Below are positions 55,078-64,000 of a stretch of 64,000 bases of DNA, in pieces. The notes beneath the pieces were generated by a model. That model did no database searches and was not told the origin of the DNA. It saw only the letters and a list, made by a program, of their open reading frames with translations. The stretch is from an uncultured Gilliamella sp. Its GTDB lineage: Bacteria; Pseudomonadota; Gammaproteobacteria; Enterobacterales; Orbaceae. The DNA lies in assembly GCA_946482005.1 (NCBI GenBank), contig CAMLPV010000003.1:62001-126000 (forward strand), given 5' to 3'. Position 1 is the first letter of the stretch. The number at the start of each line of letters is the position of its first letter. The position numbers and the translations under genes were made by a program.

Positions 55078-56850
55078 ATGCTCAAACTCAAAAATAATCA
55101 TATTAAAGACGATAAAACCTCGCAGATAGTCAGTTGGGGGCATTGGTTTACACTATTTAATATTTTAGTTGTTATTGTACTCGGTGGCCAATATTTACTT
55201 ATTGCCGATTGGCCTCGAACGTTTATGGGGCGTTTTTACGCAATCATTAGTGCGATAGGCCATTTTAGTTTTCTCGCATTCATTGTTTATTTAATATTAC
55301 TATTTCCACTAAGTTTTTTTATTCACTCTTCGCGCTGGCAAAGAACTATTGCAACGATTATTGCAACACTAGGAATTAGCTTATTGCTGATTGATGTTGA
55401 GGTCTTTTCGCATTTCAGAATGCATCTCAATTTATCTATCTGGCAACTCTTTACCTCGGATAAAACCTCTTTTCTAAATAGGGCATTTATTTCAATTCCA
55501 TTTATCCTTTTGATAGAGATATTATTCGCTATTTGGAGTTGGAAAAAATTACGTAGCTTAAGTAAACGAAAACGTTTTGCAAGACCGGTGGTAATTGGTT
55601 TTATCCTATGTTTTATTTCATCTCACTTAATTCATATTTGGGCGGATGCTAATTTTTATCGTCCAATCACTATGCAACGCTCAAGTTTACCGCTTTCGTA
55701 TCCACTCACTGCGAGGCATTTTCTTGAACGTTATGGATTTATTGAAGAGAATGGTTATCGTAATCGAGCAATTCAAGAAGGTAATCCATTTGCAATAGCC
55801 ATTGAATATCCACTTGATCGAATTACTTTCGACGAAAAACAAGATAAACCTAATATTTTGATAATTGACATTAATGGTTGGAATAACCAACTATTAGCTA
55901 ACAACATGCCTTGGCTTAAAGAATTCGCTGGGCAAAATATAGAGTTTACCAACCATTATGGTTCGAGTAATCAAGCCTATTTAAACAATTTTTCATTATT
56001 TTATGGGCTCGATCCTAATTATTACAATAGTATCCTCGCCGGGCATAAACCATCGGTATTATTGGAAACTGTCACTAAACAACATTATAACGTTGGTCTA
56101 TTTTCTGCTAATGGTTTTTCTGAGCCGCTTTATCGTTACGCGTTATTGTCTAATTTTACCACACCGGAAGGTAAAAAAATCTCCAATAAACAGACAACGG
56201 ATAATTGGATGGTATGGCATGATGAACAGAATAAATTGGAAAACCATGCTCCGCTATTTTCGGTTATTCAATATTCACTTGGTGTAAAAAACAAAAAAAT
56301 TCCAATAGCTGAATTAGAGGCAGAAGCGAAAAAACTTGACCAATATTTAGAGTCATTAATTGCTTATTTAAGATTATCTAATGCTTATGAAAATAGCATA
56401 ATCATTATTACCGGCTCTAATAACCTAAAAATTGATGAGGCCAAAAAAGTTGCTTTACCTAGTGGTGAAATCAGCTTTAAGCGAGACACCTTAAAAGTAC
56501 CATTAATCATTTCATGGCCGGGTAAAGAGGCTAAAGAAGTTAGTTATATAACTTCAGAAACGGATATTTTAAGAACATTAATGCAAGATGCATTCAATGT
56601 TACCACTCCAGCACAACAGTATAGCCAAGGACAAAATTTATTTGACCAACGAGCTCGTCAATGGATTGTAGCGGGTAGTGAAAATCAAGTTGCCGCGCTT
56701 TATGATGATAAAACCGTGGTGATTGATGCCTATGGACGTTCTAAAATTTATGATCTAAACGGCAAACAATTAAAAGCTGAAAAGATCAGCTTACCGACGT
56801 TCTTACAAATTGTTACCGAGAATCGTCGTTTTATGGTGGTGGATAATTAA
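55078..56850 (+). CDS. yejM: Inner-membrane LPS regulator YejM/PbgA
   Basis: A 590-residue protein (E. coli 586). Five N-terminal transmembrane helices (to about 190) include VSWGHWFTLFNILVVIVLGGQYL and IWADANFYRPITMQRSSLPLSYP just after them. A periplasmic sulfatase/phosphoethanolamine-transferase-like domain (about 250-580) follows. It lacks the usual metal and nucleophile motif (LIIDINGWNN replaces a DxxR/T core), as in E. coli YejM, which senses LPS and controls LpxC turnover through LapB. With lpxK and kdsB it makes three LPS-related loci in the window. It converges on lipA. Confidence 0.95.
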   Translation: MLKLKNNHIKDDKTSQIVSWGHWFTLFNILVVIVLGGQYLLIADWPRTFMGRFYAIISAIGHFSFLAFIVYLILLFPLSFFIHSSRWQRTIATIIATLGISLLLIDVEVFSHFRMHLNLSIWQLFTSDKTSFLNRAFISIPFILLIEILFAIWSWKKLRSLSKRKRFARPVVIGFILCFISSHLIHIWADANFYRPITMQRSSLPLSYPLTARHFLERYGFIEENGYRNRAIQEGNPFAIAIEYPLDRITFDEKQDKPNILIIDINGWNNQLLANNMPWLKEFAGQNIEFTNHYGSSNQAYLNNFSLFYGLDPNYYNSILAGHKPSVLLETVTKQHYNVGLFSANGFSEPLYRYALLSNFTTPEGKKISNKQTTDNWMVWHDEQNKLENHAPLFSVIQYSLGVKNKKIPIAELEAEAKKLDQYLESLIAYLRLSNAYENSIIIITGSNNLKIDEAKKVALPSGEISFKRDTLKVPLIISWPGKEAKEVSYITSETDILRTLMQDAFNVTTPAQQYSQGQNLFDQRARQWIVAGSENQVAALYDDKTVVIDAYGRSKIYDLNGKQLKAEKISLPTFLQIVTENRRFMVVDN

Positions 56851-56864
56851 GCAATAACAGCGAA

Positions 56865-56892
56865 AAAGAGGTGAAATTTATTTCACCTCTTT
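56865..56892. terminator. Bidirectional terminator yejM/lipA
   Basis: AAAGAGGTGAAAT (56865-56877) pairs with ATTTCACCTCTTT (56880-56892). It overlaps the lipA stop region and lies 15 bp after yejM, with A and T flanks suited to both directions. Confidence 0.85.
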
Positions 56893-57837
56893 TCCCATCG
56901 CTTGCAGATCGGCATGGTAAGACGAACGCACAAATGGGCCACAAGCTGCGTGGGTAAAGCCCATTGCCAAAGCAGTCTGTTTTAACTCATTAAATTCTTC
57001 TGGTGAAACATAACGTTCTACTGGCAAATGATACTTACTTGGTTGCAAATATTGACCTAAAGTTAACATGGTTACACCATGACTACGTAAATCTTTCAAA
57101 ACCTGAATAAGTTCTTCATTGGTTTCACCTAATCCCACCATTAACCCCGATTTTGTTGGAATTTCTGGATGCTGGTGTTTAAATGCTTCCAGTAATTTTA
57201 ATGATCCTTCATAACTCGCGCCAGGGCGTATCTTTTTATATAAACGAGGAATATTTTCTAGATTGTGATTAAATACATCTGGTGGATTTTCACTTAAAAC
57301 CGCAACAGCTTCGTCAATGCAACCACGAAAATCGGGCGTTAAGGTTTCAATTTTGATAGTTGGACTTAATGAACGAATCTCTTGGGTACAAGAGGCAAAG
57401 TGGCTGGCTCCACCATCTTTCAAATCATCACGATCAACAGAGGTGATCACCACATAACGTAATTTCATCTCTTGAATGGTTTGTGCGAGTTTACTTGGCT
57501 CTTCACGGTCGGGTGGTAAAGGGCGACCATGAGCCACATCACAGAAAGGACATCGACGCGTACAAATATCGCCTAAGATCATAAAAGTAGCGGTACCATG
57601 ATTAAAACACTCAGCCAAGTTAGGGCACGATGCTTCCTCACAAACCGAATGTAAGCCATGTTTACGCATAGTATTTTTGATATGTGTAATATTATCAGTA
57701 TTTGCCGACAACTTAATTCTCATCCACTCTGGTTTTTTTAAAGGGGCAACCTCCTCTAAAGTGATAGAGGGAATAAGACGAGTTTTATCGGCATCACGAT
57801 ATTTTGAACTGCGGATTAAGTTTTCATTAGTTTGCAT
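56878..57837 (-). CDS. lipA: Lipoyl synthase
   Basis: A 319-residue radical SAM enzyme (E. coli 321). I start at [18 protein letters not shown] (ATG ending 57837) rather than 11 codons earlier, matching the usual N-terminus. The auxiliary cluster motif is [12 protein letters not shown], and the radical SAM motif is CTRRCPFC. The C-terminal RSSYHAD provides the serine that ligates the auxiliary cluster. It inserts two sulfurs into octanoyl-lipoyl domains. It is 10 bp from lipB, and the modified proteins AceF and, by inference, other E2s benefit; aceEF-lpd lies just beyond. Confidence 0.97.
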   Translation of the reverse strand: MQTNENLIRSSKYRDADKTRLIPSITLEEVAPLKKPEWMRIKLSANTDNITHIKNTMRKHGLHSVCEEASCPNLAECFNHGTATFMILGDICTRRCPFCDVAHGRPLPPDREEPSKLAQTIQEMKLRYVVITSVDRDDLKDGGASHFASCTQEIRSLSPTIKIETLTPDFRGCIDEAVAVLSENPPDVFNHNLENIPRLYKKIRPGASYEGSLKLLEAFKHQHPEIPTKSGLMVGLGETNEELIQVLKDLRSHGVTMLTLGQYLQPSKYHLPVERYVSPEEFNELKQTALAMGFTHAACGPFVRSSYHADLQAMGKEVK

Positions 57838-57847
57838 AATTAACTTC

Positions 57848-58468
57848 TTAAAAGTTTGGTAACTGCGCAATAAAATGTTCAGTTAATAAATGATTAATCT
57901 CTTGGCGGTCTATCTCAGCAATATGCTGCTTCATTTGTGTCATTTCTAATCCAGCATAGCCACATGGATTAATATAATTAAACGGTGTTAGATCCATATC
58001 GATATTAAGCGCTAATCCATGTAGCGTGCAGCCATGCTGAATATGTAATCCAAGAGAACAGATCTTCTGTTGATTGATATAAACGCCAGGGGCGTCCTGC
58101 TTTGAATAGGCGGTAATGCCATAGTGTTTTAATGTTTGAATAACACTATTTTCTAGATAATTGACGACATCACGGATCCCTATTTTACGCCTTTTTAAAT
58201 CAACTAAGATATACATAATTTGCTGTCCGGGACCATGATAAGTAATTTGTCCACCTCGATCAGTTTGCACAACGGGGATAGCCGTTTGGGTGAGTAGATG
58301 CTCAGGTTTACCAACCTTGCCTTGGGTAAAAACGGCTGGATGTTCAACTAGCCAAATTTCGTCTAGCGTTTGTTTATTACGCTGTTGGGTAAAATCATGC
58401 ATAGCTTGATAAGTTGACAAATAGGGCACTGTACCCAACTGTTTAATAATCACGTTGTTATTTGGCAT
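57848..58468 (-). CDS. lipB: Octanoyltransferase LipB
   Basis: A 206-residue enzyme that moves octanoate from ACP to lipoyl-domain lysines. [37 protein letters not shown], then [21 protein letters not shown] (catalytic Cys and Lys segments; Lys in KICSLG) are conserved. [18 protein letters not shown] closes the active site. It is upstream of lipA in an apparent two-gene unit; the ybeF gene that separates them in E. coli is absent. Confidence 0.95.
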   Translation of the reverse strand: MPNNNVIIKQLGTVPYLSTYQAMHDFTQQRNKQTLDEIWLVEHPAVFTQGKVGKPEHLLTQTAIPVVQTDRGGQITYHGPGQQIMYILVDLKRRKIGIRDVVNYLENSVIQTLKHYGITAYSKQDAPGVYINQQKICSLGLHIQHGCTLHGLALNIDMDLTPFNYINPCGYAGLEMTQMKQHIAEIDRQEINHLLTEHFIAQLPNF

Positions 58469-58534
58469 AGTTTGCGTTTATTCAGTCTTCATTTATCAAT
58501 AAATTAACAACTATATAACAGATTTTACTATAAC

Positions 58535-58564
58535 TTGACAACCGCTAAGTATTCAAGGTATAAC
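58535..58564 (+). promoter_or_regulatory. aceE: Candidate aceE promoter
   Basis: TTGACA (58535-58540), an 18-base spacer and TATAAC (58559-58564) make a credible sigma-70 promoter 281 bp before aceE. The 376-bp gap holds this, an FNR-like box and no pdhR gene. Confidence 0.5.
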
Positions 58565-58601
58565 TCACAGGGTAATATTCTTTCCAATCTCATGAGTTAA
58601 A

Positions 58602-58615
58602 TTGACTTATATCAA
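58602..58615. promoter_or_regulatory. aceE: Near-consensus FNR box upstream of aceE
   Basis: TTGACTTATATCAA fits TTGAT-N4-ATCAA with one mismatch (T to C). It lies about 38-51 bp after the putative -10, where binding would repress, as expected for pyruvate dehydrogenase under anaerobiosis. Confidence 0.6.
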
Positions 58616-58844
58616 ATAATTATCTATTTATCTAAATTAATGATTGAAATAGTTGATTGTTTTAATAGGAATTAACATTCTTTTCTAGACAGTAGTTTGC
58701 TTTACTTTTTAATGGAAAATGGCAGACTGATATCATTAAAGCATCCGTAATGCAAAAGTTGGAGCTTGTGATTTTAGTTATGGCGTCTGTTATAGCTAAG
58801 GATAGCAAAAACTGCATTTTTTAAAACAAAAAAGAGGTTTTTAT

Positions 58845-61511
58845 ATGTCGGACATGCAAATGAATGATATCGATCCAGTTGAAACAAAAGATTGGCTGGA
58901 AAGTTTAGATTCGATTATTCGTGAAGAAGGCGTCGAACGTGCCCAATATATTATTGAGCAAATTGTCAATAAAGCTAGAGATGGTGGCGTTCCTTTACTC
59001 TTTGGTTCTTCAACCAGTAATTATATAAACACTATCCCGGTAGAAGAACAGCCGGCTTATCCCGGTGATTGGGAAATTGAAAGACGCATCCGTTCCATTG
59101 TTCGTTGGAATGCTATTATGATGGTACTACGTGCTTCTAAAAAAGATTTAGAGCTTGGCGGTCATATGGCATCATTCCAATCGGCAGCGACATTTTATGA
59201 AGTCTGTTTTAACCATTTTTTTCGCGCACGTAATGCAAAAGATGGCGGTGATTTAATCTACTTCCAAGGTCATATTTCACCGGGTATCTACTCGCGTGCT
59301 TTTATTGAAGGTCGTTTAACAGAAGAACAACTTGATAATTTCAGACAGGAAGTTCATGGAAAAGGCTTATCATCTTATCCTCATCCAAAATTAATGCCGG
59401 AGTTCTGGCAATTCCCAACCGTTTCAATGGGATTAGGTCCTATCAGCGCTATCTTCCAAGCTCGCTTTTTAAAATATTTAAACCATCGTGGTTTAAAAGA
59501 TACCACCGAACAAACCGTTTATGCCTTCTTAGGTGACGGTGAAATGGATGAGCCAGAAGCAAAAGGTGCCATTACCGTTGCAACACGTGAAAAACTCGAT
59601 AATTTAGTCTTTGTTATCAACTGTAATTTACAACGCCTTGATGGCCCTGTAACCGGTAATGGCAAAATAGTTAATGAACTTGAAGGGGTATTTGCCGGTG
59701 CAGGTTGGAACGTGATTAAAGTACTTTGGGGTGATCGCTGGGATAAATTATTGCAAAAAGATAAATCAGGTAAATTAATTCGTTTAATGAATGAAACCCT
59801 CGATGGCGATTATCAAACGTTTAAATCCAAAGATGGTGCTTATGTGCGTGAACATTTCTTTGGTAAATATCCGGAAACCGCTGAATTAGTCAAAGATATG
59901 TCTGACGCCGAAATCTTTAGACTTAACCGTGGTGGTCAAGATCCAGAAAAAATGTTTGCCGCCTTTGCCAGAGCAAAAGAGACTAAAGGTCGACCAACTG
60001 TAATTTTAGCTCACACTATTAAAGGATATGGTATGGGCGAAGCCGCAGAAGCGAAAAACATTGCTCACCAAGTCAAAAAAATGAATATGGATGGTGTTCG
60101 TCATGTTCGTGACTTCTTTAATATTCCGGTAACTGATGAAGCACTTGAAAAATTACCTTACATCAAATTTGAAGAACATACTCCAGAATACAAATATATT
60201 CATGAACGTCGTCAAGCATTACATGGTTATGTACCTTCAAGATTAACCAAATTCTCAGGAACAGTTTCGATTCCTCCATTAAGCGAATTTGCTCCGTTAC
60301 TTGAAGCTCAATCCAAAGAAATTTCAACCACTATCGCTTTTGTGCGGGCGCTTAACATCATGCTAAAAGATAAGGATTTAGCACCGCGATTAGTGCCAAT
60401 TCTGGCTGATGAAGCACGTACTTTTGGTATGGAAGGTCTATTCCGCCAAATTGGTATTTATAACCCACATGGTCAACAGTATACCCCACAAGATAAAGAG
60501 CAGGTTGCTTACTATCGTGAAGACGAGAAAGGACAAATTCTGCAAGAAGGTATAAATGAGTGTGGTGCAACAGCATCATGGCTAGCGGCGGCGACATCCT
60601 ACAGTAATAATGATTTCCCGATGATTCCTTTCTACATTTATTACTCGATGTTTGGTTTCCAACGTGTTGGTGATTTAATGTGGGCAGCAGGCGATCAACA
60701 AGCGCGTGGCTTTATGATTGGTGGGACTTCAGGTCGGACAACATTAAACGGTGAAGGTTTACAACACCAAGATGGTCATAGCCATATCCAAGCATTAACC
60801 ATTCCGAACTGTTTATCATACGATCCAGCCTATGCTTATGAAGTGGCAGTTATTATGCAAGATGGCTTACGTCGTATGTATGGTGAACAGGAAAATGTTT
60901 ACTATTACATTACCACCCTTAATGAAAACTATGCCCAACCGGCAATGCCTGAAGGTGCGCAAGAGGGGATTTGTCGAGGTATCTACAAACTCGATACCGT
61001 AGAAGGGCAACAAGGGAAACCAACTGTACAATTATTAGGCTCGGGGTCAATGCTGCGACATGTTCGTGAAGCGGCGGATATTTTGGCTAAAAACTATGGT
61101 GTTAGCTCAGACGTTTACAGTGTCACTTCATTTACGCTACTGGCTCGTGATGGTCAAGATTGTGAGCGTTACAACATGTTACATCCAAGCGAACCAGCCA
61201 AAGTGCCTTATGTTGCTCAAATAATGAATAACAACCCTGCTGTTGTTTCAACTGATTATATGAAACTTTATGCCGAACAAATTCGTGGATTTGTACCAGC
61301 AGAAAGCTACCGGGTACTAGGCACCGATGGATTCGGTCGTAGTGATAGTCGGGAAAATTTACGTCATCATTTTGAAGTCGATGCATCTTATGTGGTGATT
61401 GCCGCATTAGGAGAACTAGCTAAACGTGGTGATATTCAAGCAAGTATTGTTGAAGACGCGATTAAAAAGTTCGAAATCAATGCAGACAAACTCAATCCAC
61501 GTATTGCATAA
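58845..61511 (+). CDS. aceE: Pyruvate dehydrogenase E1 component
   Basis: An 888-residue thiamine-diphosphate enzyme (E. coli 887), homodimeric E1 type. It decarboxylates pyruvate and acetylates the lipoyl domain of AceF. LGDGEMDEPEAKGAI and FVINCNLQRLDGPVTGNGK hold the ThDP/Mg motif (GDG...N). GHISPGIYSRAFIEGRL and EEHTPEYKYIHERR are conserved, and GGTSGRTTLNGEGLQHQDGHSH is in the second half. It has a ribosome site AGAGG and starts the aceE-aceF-lpd set; the usual pdhR upstream is absent, so control is likely by other means. Confidence 0.98.
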   Translation: MSDMQMNDIDPVETKDWLESLDSIIREEGVERAQYIIEQIVNKARDGGVPLLFGSSTSNYINTIPVEEQPAYPGDWEIERRIRSIVRWNAIMMVLRASKKDLELGGHMASFQSAATFYEVCFNHFFRARNAKDGGDLIYFQGHISPGIYSRAFIEGRLTEEQLDNFRQEVHGKGLSSYPHPKLMPEFWQFPTVSMGLGPISAIFQARFLKYLNHRGLKDTTEQTVYAFLGDGEMDEPEAKGAITVATREKLDNLVFVINCNLQRLDGPVTGNGKIVNELEGVFAGAGWNVIKVLWGDRWDKLLQKDKSGKLIRLMNETLDGDYQTFKSKDGAYVREHFFGKYPETAELVKDMSDAEIFRLNRGGQDPEKMFAAFARAKETKGRPTVILAHTIKGYGMGEAAEAKNIAHQVKKMNMDGVRHVRDFFNIPVTDEALEKLPYIKFEEHTPEYKYIHERRQALHGYVPSRLTKFSGTVSIPPLSEFAPLLEAQSKEISTTIAFVRALNIMLKDKDLAPRLVPILADEARTFGMEGLFRQIGIYNPHGQQYTPQDKEQVAYYREDEKGQILQEGINECGATASWLAAATSYSNNDFPMIPFYIYYSMFGFQRVGDLMWAAGDQQARGFMIGGTSGRTTLNGEGLQHQDGHSHIQALTIPNCLSYDPAYAYEVAVIMQDGLRRMYGEQENVYYYITTLNENYAQPAMPEGAQEGICRGIYKLDTVEGQQGKPTVQLLGSGSMLRHVREAADILAKNYGVSSDVYSVTSFTLLARDGQDCERYNMLHPSEPAKVPYVAQIMNNNPAVVSTDYMKLYAEQIRGFVPAESYRVLGTDGFGRSDSRENLRHHFEVDASYVVIAALGELAKRGDIQASIVEDAIKKFEINADKLNPRIA

Positions 61512-61523
61512 GAGGTAAAAATA

Positions 61524-63155
61524 ATGAGTATTGAAATAAAATTACCCGATATCGGAAGTGATGAAGTTGAAGTAACTGAAATTCTGGTTAAAGTCGGCGA
61601 CAAAGTGGATGTAGATCAATCGTTATTGACCGTCGAAGGTGATAAAGCATCGATGGAAATACCGGCACCACAAGCCGGGATTGTAAAGTCGATCATCGTA
61701 AAAGTTGGCGACAAAGTGACAACCGGTGTGAGTATTATGCAATTTGACGAAATCGGTTCGAGTGTGTCAACAGATCCAACACCAACGGTTTCAACAGCTA
61801 CTTCAACGACAGCTCCTGCTCCCGCTCCAGCATCCGCGTCGAGCAATGGACAAATTGTTGATGTTAATGTCCCAGACATAGGTGGTGATGAAGTCGAAGT
61901 GACCGAAATTTTAGTTAAAGTTGGTGATTCAGTTTCGGTTGATGATTCACTAATTACGGTGGAAGGTGACAAAGCCTCGATGGAAGTACCGGCAACAATG
62001 GCGGGTACGGTAAAAAATATCGTTGTAAAAATTGGCGACAAAGTCAAAACTGGATCTAAAATAATGGAGTTTGAAACAGCGGCTAGTAGTGCGCCGGCGA
62101 AAGCCGATTCAGCTCCTGTAGTGGCTGAAAAACCGGTTGCTCCAGCTTCGATTGCCAATAATAACAGTAGTAACAATAACAACAGTAGCAATAATGCTTC
62201 GGCATCAGTATCAGCTACCAATGAATTTGTAGAAAATGATGCTTATGCCCATGCCACACCTTCAATCCGCCGATTAGCGCGCGAGTTTGGTATTAATCTT
62301 GCCAAAGTACAACCAACTGGCCCTAAACATCGTGTATTACGTGAAGATATTCAAAATTACGTAAAAAATGCGGTAAAACAATCCGAAAATGGCGGAACTG
62401 GTGGAGCATTACCAGGTTTATTACCTTGGCCGAAAGTTGATTTTAGTAAGTTTGGTGAAGTTGAATCTTTACCACTAACCAAGATCCAAAAAGTATCAGG
62501 TGCCAACTTACATCGTAACTGGGTAATGATTCCACATGTTACTGAGTTTGATGAAACTGACATCACTGAACTAGAAGCTTTCCGTAAGCAGCAAAATGCT
62601 GAGGCAGAAAAGAAAAAACTCGATCTCAAAATTACCCCATTAGTGTTTATCATGAAAGCTGTAGCCAGTGCGTTAACTGCTTATCCGCGTTTTAATAGCT
62701 CGCTATCAGAAGATGCACAAACCCTTATCGTCAAAAAATATATCAACATTGGCGTAGCAGTTGACACGCCAAATGGCTTAGTTGTGCCAGTATTTAAAGA
62801 TGTGAACAAAAAAGGTATTGTGGAACTCTCGAAAGAGCTGGCGGAAATCTCCAAGAAAGCGCGTGACGGTAAACTCACCGGTAGTGATATGCAAGGTGGT
62901 TGTTTCACTATTTCCAGCCTTGGTGGCATCGGAACGACCGCATTTACCCCAATTGTTAATGCGCCAGAAGTGGGTATTCTCGGTGTATCTCGTTCAACTA
63001 TGAAACCTGTTTGGAATGGCAAAGAATTTACACCACGCCTAATGTTACCTTTATCATTATCCTTTGATCATCGTGTGATTGATGGTGCAGATGGTGCTCG
63101 CTTCTTAAGCCATATTGTTAATGTTTTATCCGACTTACGTCGACTAGTGATGTAG
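61524..63155 (+). CDS. aceF: Pyruvate dehydrogenase E2, dihydrolipoyl acetyltransferase
   Basis: A 543-residue E2 (E. coli 630) with two lipoyl domains instead of three: Lys41 ([10 protein letters not shown]) and Lys150 ([10 protein letters not shown]). Residues about 243-280 form the E1/E3-binding domain ([20 protein letters not shown]). The catalytic core runs from about 310, with the active-site [15 protein letters not shown], whose His516 and Asp520 form the HxxxDG motif. The first linker is Ala/Pro-rich; the second is unusual, an Asn/Ser run (about 210-230). It follows aceE by 12 bp and precedes lpd by 14. Confidence 0.97.
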   Translation: MSIEIKLPDIGSDEVEVTEILVKVGDKVDVDQSLLTVEGDKASMEIPAPQAGIVKSIIVKVGDKVTTGVSIMQFDEIGSSVSTDPTPTVSTATSTTAPAPAPASASSNGQIVDVNVPDIGGDEVEVTEILVKVGDSVSVDDSLITVEGDKASMEVPATMAGTVKNIVVKIGDKVKTGSKIMEFETAASSAPAKADSAPVVAEKPVAPASIANNNSSNNNNSSNNASASVSATNEFVENDAYAHATPSIRRLAREFGINLAKVQPTGPKHRVLREDIQNYVKNAVKQSENGGTGGALPGLLPWPKVDFSKFGEVESLPLTKIQKVSGANLHRNWVMIPHVTEFDETDITELEAFRKQQNAEAEKKKLDLKITPLVFIMKAVASALTAYPRFNSSLSEDAQTLIVKKYINIGVAVDTPNGLVVPVFKDVNKKGIVELSKELAEISKKARDGKLTGSDMQGGCFTISSLGGIGTTAFTPIVNAPEVGILGVSRSTMKPVWNGKEFTPRLMLPLSLSFDHRVIDGADGARFLSHIVNVLSDLRRLVM

Positions 63156-63169
63156 TGGAGGAGATCGAT

Positions 63170-64000
63170 ATGAGTCAAGACGTTAAAACACAACTCGTTG
63201 TATTAGGTGCCGGACCAGCCGGTTACTCCGCTGCCTTCCGTGCTGCTGATCTTGGATTGGAAGTAACATTGGTCGAACGTTATTCTACTTTAGGTGGTGT
63301 TTGTCTCAATGTGGGGTGCATTCCCTCCAAAGCATTACTTCATGTTGCTAAAGTGATGGATGAAGCAAAATCTCTCACTGAGCATGGAATCCATTTTGGT
63401 ACACCAAAACTGGAACTCGACAAAGTTCGTGATTGGAAAGAAAAGGTTATCAACCAGCTGACCAACGGACTTGCTGGCATGGCCAAAATGCGTAAAGTCA
63501 ATGTTATACAGGGTGAAGCACAATTTACTGATAGTCACACAATGGAGGTGACATCGGCAAAAGGCATCACCAAAATTACCTTTGACAATGCGATTATTGC
63601 TGCTGGTTCAAGGCCAATAACCTTACCATTTATTCCTCATGACGATCCGCGTATATGGGATTCAACAGATGCGCTAGCATTAACCACCATCCCTAAAAAA
63701 TTACTCTTAATGGGTGGCGGTATTATCGGTCTCGAAATGGGAACAGTTTATCATGCATTGGGTTCAGAAGTAGATGTTGTTGAAATGCTAGATCAGGTGA
63801 TCCCCGCTGCGGATAAAGATGTGGTGAAAGTCTTTAGCAAACAAATCCAACAAAAGTTCACTTTACGTTTAGAAACTAAAGTGAGTACTGTTGAAGCTAA
63901 ACATGATGCTATCTACGTCACCATGGAGAAGAAAGATGGAACCATCGAAACGCATACTTACGATGCAGTACTGGTGGCAATAGGCCGTGCGCCAAATGGC
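63170..64000 (+). CDS. lpd: Dihydrolipoamide dehydrogenase E3 (truncated by window edge)
   Basis: The first 277 codons of the E3 flavoenzyme, starting at ATG 63170 behind GGAGGAG. The frame is open to the last base and continues beyond the window. The FAD-binding motif is VVLGAGPAGYSAAFRAADLG. The redox disulfide is Cys45/Cys50 in GGVCLNVGCIPSKALL. The NAD-binding GGGIIGLEMGTVYHALGSEV follows at about 180-200. It reoxidises the lipoyl groups of AceF. The order aceE-aceF-lpd is the conserved one. Confidence 0.97.
   Translation, partial: MSQDVKTQLVVLGAGPAGYSAAFRAADLGLEVTLVERYSTLGGVCLNVGCIPSKALLHVAKVMDEAKSLTEHGIHFGTPKLELDKVRDWKEKVINQLTNGLAGMAKMRKVNVIQGEAQFTDSHTMEVTSAKGITKITFDNAIIAAGSRPITLPFIPHDDPRIWDSTDALALTTIPKKLLLMGGGIIGLEMGTVYHALGSEVDVVEMLDQVIPAADKDVVKVFSKQIQQKFTLRLETKVSTVEAKHDAIYVTMEKKDGTIETHTYDAVLVAIGRAPNG

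Noticed and set aside
61616-62221. Long minus-strand open frame inside aceF, leucine- and threonine-rich
   Set aside because: It is the antisense shadow of the repeated lipoyl domains and the Asn/Ser linker, whose AAC/AAT and AGT/AGC codons give leucine-rich runs on the other strand.
1-64000. tRNA or rRNA genes
   Set aside because: All intergenic gaps were read for cloverleaf arms and a TTC-type T-loop; none was convincing. A short-motif scan by eye can miss one.

Overview
The window is an AT-rich chromosomal segment from a gammaproteobacterium. Gene content and local order (aroA-cmk-rpsA-ihfB-comEC-lpxK-ycaR-kdsB, fabA-ycbZ, lipB-lipA, aceE-aceF-lpd, yggS-yggT) are Enterobacterales/Pasteurellales-like. 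AT-richness, protein divergence and carbohydrate accessory genes suggest an Orbaceae gut symbiont such as Gilliamella of bees. That genus call is an inference from pattern, not from a database match.

Layout. 1-2363: accessory region with a partial gene end, a secreted or surface protein of unknown function bracketed by two ~161-bp direct repeats, and a short inverted-repeat element. 2364-7577: a rhamnoside module (RhaR/RhaS-like AraC regulator, divergent cytoplasmic GH78 alpha-L-rhamnosidase, GPH sugar symporter, outer-membrane porin). 7660-10232: NhaD-type antiporter and rlmF. 10420-11467: a type I-F-like CRISPR array of 17 identical 28-bp repeats plus one decayed terminal repeat, with no cas genes in the window. 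11552-21256: a compact version of the E. coli frw/pflDC/fsaB/yijO locus: AraC regulator, fructose-like PTS (FrwD, FrwA, FrwC, FrwB), glycyl radical enzyme PflD, its activase PflC and a fructose-6-phosphate aldolase. From what I recall of recent E. coli work this is a route for PTS-imported 1,5-anhydrohexitols. A near-consensus CRP site lies between frwA and frwC.

21400-31889: ferric-siderophore reductase, acpH, a 3-hydroxybutyrate-oligomer-hydrolase-like protein, ilvY, prfC, ptrA and an XRE regulator. 31920-41334: conserved core block aroA to kdsB (without msbA) and a DUF2461 gene. 41410-52354: marC, a DMT exporter with divergent AraC regulator, ssb, corA, glk, ycgL-ycgN, yggT-yggS, a PilT-like ATPase, proC, a cold-shock protein, a small periplasmic protein and a secreted nuclease. 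52448-58468: fabA, Lon-like ycbZ, yejM/pbgA, lipA and lipB. 58845-64000: aceE, aceF and the start of lpd, with a near-consensus FNR box upstream.

Working together: lipA and lipB supply lipoyl groups for AceF immediately downstream. PflD/PflC (anaerobic radical chemistry) and an FNR-type box ahead of pyruvate dehydrogenase both fit a facultatively anaerobic gut life. The rhamnoside and frw modules are sugar-scavenging systems, each with its own AraC regulator. No tRNA, rRNA, intact transposase, prophage or new defence operon was found. The items most worth follow-up are the orphan I-F array with a changed Cas6f stem base, the repeat-bracketed unknown gene, and the anhydrohexitol-type cluster.
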